Both the position numbers and the translations under genes were made by a program. A stretch of DNA of 64,000 nucleotides from Hetaerina americana. Taxonomy: Eukaryota > Arthropoda > Insecta > Odonata > Calopterygidae. Where the stretch lies: contig JAKTNV010000005.1 in assembly GCA_022747635.1 (NCBI GenBank), positions 43,631,238 through 43,695,237 of the forward strand. The letters are read 5' to 3'. The notes below the pieces were generated by a model that ran no database searches, was not told where the DNA came from, and saw only the letters and a list, made by a program, of their open reading frames with translations. This document shows, in pieces, positions 61,191-64,000 of this stretch (its first letter is position 1; each line of letters opens with the position of its first letter).

Positions 61191-62840
61191 AACCGACAAA
61201 ACTTGACAGTTTATCTCTTTTCCAAACACAACGTGATGTGCAACAATCGCCAAAACGATTACGTTGTGTGCACTACCAATAATAAAAAATATCCACCTAA
61301 TTATAACTTATTGGGATTTTATCCTGTTGAATACTATAATATACTGGCTATAATATGTCCATCTGATTCGTAATCAATGATTCTATAAGTTTGGACGATT
61401 TTGCTTGGTTTTGTGGTATTTTTTTCTACACTCCATATTGCAAATAACTATCTTAATCTTAAACCTCCCTTATACCACAATTGGTTTAAGAAGTGACTGA
61501 AAATGGTGTATTGAAGGACTTAAAATACATGGTACTATTGTAATTCCTGGTTAAACTGGGAGGAGAGGCCGCAATTTTAAGTTAAGGGAAATTCAAATAC
61601 ACCAATCCATGTACAGCATCCTTTTACCCTCACGAACTTCACGACAACAACAGAAGGAAATATCGCATATTATATTTGAACTGTTCAAATATAATCGTAC
61701 GTAATGCCAATGATCATCAATTACTATAATTATTAATGGCTGGTGACCAAACAATAATTGTCATACGTGTCCTCATGGCGACTTACAGAGCACGATGTAA
61801 AGGTAGGTATTGACAATGGCTTAGGTTTATTGCGAGAAGTTAGCCTATACTTACAAACTCTTTCTCTTATAGGCCACTGATAAAGGTATTATGAGGTAAA
61901 TAATATCGTAATCTAAACTATTTGTAAGTAAAAGTTTTAGGCAACTATAATAGCATTATACATATTTTATATAATATATAATAAACTTATATACTATTTG
62001 AGGTAATGCATTATTTTTCGGACTCTAATGATAAGATAACTGTAAACGTTTGAATTTGTTTGCGCACATACAACATATCAATAGCATTACACAATTGTGT
62101 GTTTATATATACACCCGCACTTGTCTTGTCACACATGTAAAACTAAATGTCAAACCATATTAAAAATAGGGAAGTCATATTATAAAACACGTGTCAGAAA
62201 TTGATACTTGGAAAACGTATGGCAGGGAAAAAAAATATTATACTGCGTGCGGCGTCTTGTTATGCAAGCGGTAAAAAAGGATTTACAAGCAAGGTATTTA
62301 CATTATTTCGCATATCATCTGATAACCAAATTTAAAGAAAATGATAGGAGTTTCAAAGTCTATTGTTTACAATATAATGACAACACCTCACCGGATAGGT
62401 GATGGCGTCATTCGCAGATATGCATACTAACTGTACAATTAAAAAATATAATCGTAACTATATGGTAAAAGGAATGTTTTCAAAATTAAAAAAACGCTTT
62501 TAAAAATGCCTCAGTTTTCGGCACAAAAGTTAGCAACGAATATCACGCATTGCAAGTTGTAAAGAAAATTCTACGAGTACGACCGAAGAGAAAAATAAAA
62601 TAAAATAAATACGTCATTTCATAGAGGTTATCTATGGTGACAACTTATATCCTGAGAGGAGTTTTATGTGTCAAAAAAGGTCGCAAATGTAGATATGTTT
62701 ATTTTTAGGTCTGGATATGTTTTGTTCCTGATCAACGATTCAATGTGAGATTCAGGTCATCACTGACAGCAATATATCCCGTCATATTTAGTATTTAGAA
62801 TGTAAAGCACCTTACCTTCTACTTAATCAAATTTCATCCC
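61191..62840. other. AT-rich non-coding stretch
   Basis: No gene supported. A possible dispersed repeat fragment lies at about 61735-61800. Confidence 0.5.
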
Positions 62841-64000
62841 CATGAGTTGTCCTCTTAGCGTGACGTCACGGCTGTCGCCGACATCGCACTACCAAAACAC
62901 GCCCCTCTCTGTGCGGGGGTGGTGGCAGGTATTGCGAGGGTTCCCACTTGGCTGAGTTGTCCCGTCCTCAGGCCGCGAGCCCCTGCAACAGCAGCATGGA
63001 ATCCCCGAGGTCCTCCAGTATCGCCGGTTTTTTTAGCACCAGGCATTTATTTACCCAGGGACAGAAGTGTGACGAGAGGAGTCGGCTCGGGGTAGAGGGT
63101 ACCACACCCACGCGAAAGCACAATAACACCGGCCGACGTACAGCGCCGGTTCGAAAACAAAACACAATCGGAAGTCGACGAAGGAGCCCGAGGTCAAACG
63201 AGAACTGCGCCAGGAGCAGCAGAGGCGGGGATTTTTCGCGACGTCGCCTCGAGGAGGGAAGTTTTGCTTTTATTCGCTACAATTTATTTTCTATCTATTT
63301 ATTTTGCTCGGACCAGTTCACCACAGTCCACTCAACGGTGCGGTCAACATCATCACTTCACCATGTGGGTGAGCGCCGGTGACAAACACGACAGTCCTAT
63401 TGCGCCGATGACAACACACACCCTCTCGTGTCCACAAGTCCGTCCGTCCGCTCCCGCGTGACGCAAGGAGGGGGGGGGGATGACGACGCTCTGTGCGTGA
63501 GCATAAAGATCGTGACAAAAGAGGGGGGAGGGGGTGGACAGCTTTGAAAACGCACCGCCGAGGGCAAGAGACCTGTACCCCAACCGGCGCAGCGGTTACA
63601 GCCGAACTGCTGTTGAGTGACGTCCTGCCGAAGAGCGCTCGCTGCTCGCCACGGCGATTCCAATTCCCCCTACCTCCCTCTCTCTCTCTCTCCCTTCCCA
63701 CTCCCCCTCCCGCCCCTGCACATCACGACACCCCTTCCACTCCCCCTCCACCGCCACCCATCCGGGGCCCTCCGCACAGTGTCGACCGTGTGTCCTCCTC
63801 CTCCCCCCTACCAGAGCCAATTCCCTCCCCCTCTTTCCCACTACTACAACCCTCTTCGCCATACGCCCGCCCCTACCTCTCCTCCTCCCGCATCCGCCTA
63901 CCCTCCTTCCCCCCACTACCCTCCTTCCTCGCTCCCTCATGCACTCTCCCCATCGCCCTCGCCTTCTCCTCCCCTCAAATGCTGCTACCTGTCCCTGTAA
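62841..64000. promoter_or_regulatory. GC-rich, CpG-containing block at window edge
   Basis: An abrupt change from AT-rich DNA to GC-rich, CpG-containing sequence, followed from about 63660 by a CT-rich plus strand with long C/T runs. Open frames on both strands are expected from the composition and carry no domain I recognise. It could be a promoter or first-exon region, possibly for neuroligin (minus strand, 12 kb upstream of its first recognised exon) or for a neighbouring gene. The assignment is a guess. Confidence 0.35.

Overview
The window is eukaryotic, intron-rich and AT-rich, and reads as part of an arthropod (probably insect) genome. The evidence is one split host gene with very large introns, a neuroligin-type reading frame, and a crowd of decayed mariner, non-LTR (LINE) and tRNA-derived SINE copies. 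I cannot name the species. A run of 100 N at 51676-51775 marks a draft-assembly gap.

Host gene: the minus strand from about 50.7 kb down to 33.35 kb carries the 3' part of a neuroligin gene, a catalytically dead cholinesterase-like synaptic adhesion receptor. Four exons join in phase: 50676-50464, 45030-43986, 40035-39899 and 34255-33351. The last one holds the transmembrane helix, cytoplasmic tail, stop codon and a PDZ-type C-terminus. The first intron has a GC-AG boundary. Exons for the signal peptide and the first part of the cholinesterase-like domain were not found; they should lie upstream (above 50.7 kb, in the gap, or beyond the window). A GC-rich block at 62.84-64 kb could be a promoter/CpG island, but its owner is unknown.

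1-33 kb (downstream of neuroligin) has no convincing host gene. Its most striking content is a compact 2.5-kb retroelement at 3132-5650 (minus) with two intact overlapping frames: a gag-like protein and a reverse transcriptase-RNase H. It has no integrase or tyrosine recombinase and has unusual direct-plus-inverted terminal repeats. DIRS-order elements are the closest structural match. Decayed LINE pieces lie at 10.46-10.99 kb, 13.61-14.70 kb and 20.58-21.92 kb, with a further antisense piece at 42.0 kb. Mariner pieces lie at 13.39 kb, 19.8 kb, 54.6 kb and 55.33-56.2 kb.

At least four tRNA-headed SINE families (called A-D here) are scattered through the window, one copy with a clear target-site duplication. 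Family D forms a perfect-looking 212-bp foldback at 45.96-46.55 kb. Several short, near-perfect hairpins of unrelated sequence occur at 9.85, 10.27, 11.30, 14.93 and 36.5 kb. The remaining tens of kb are AT-rich and show nothing I can support.
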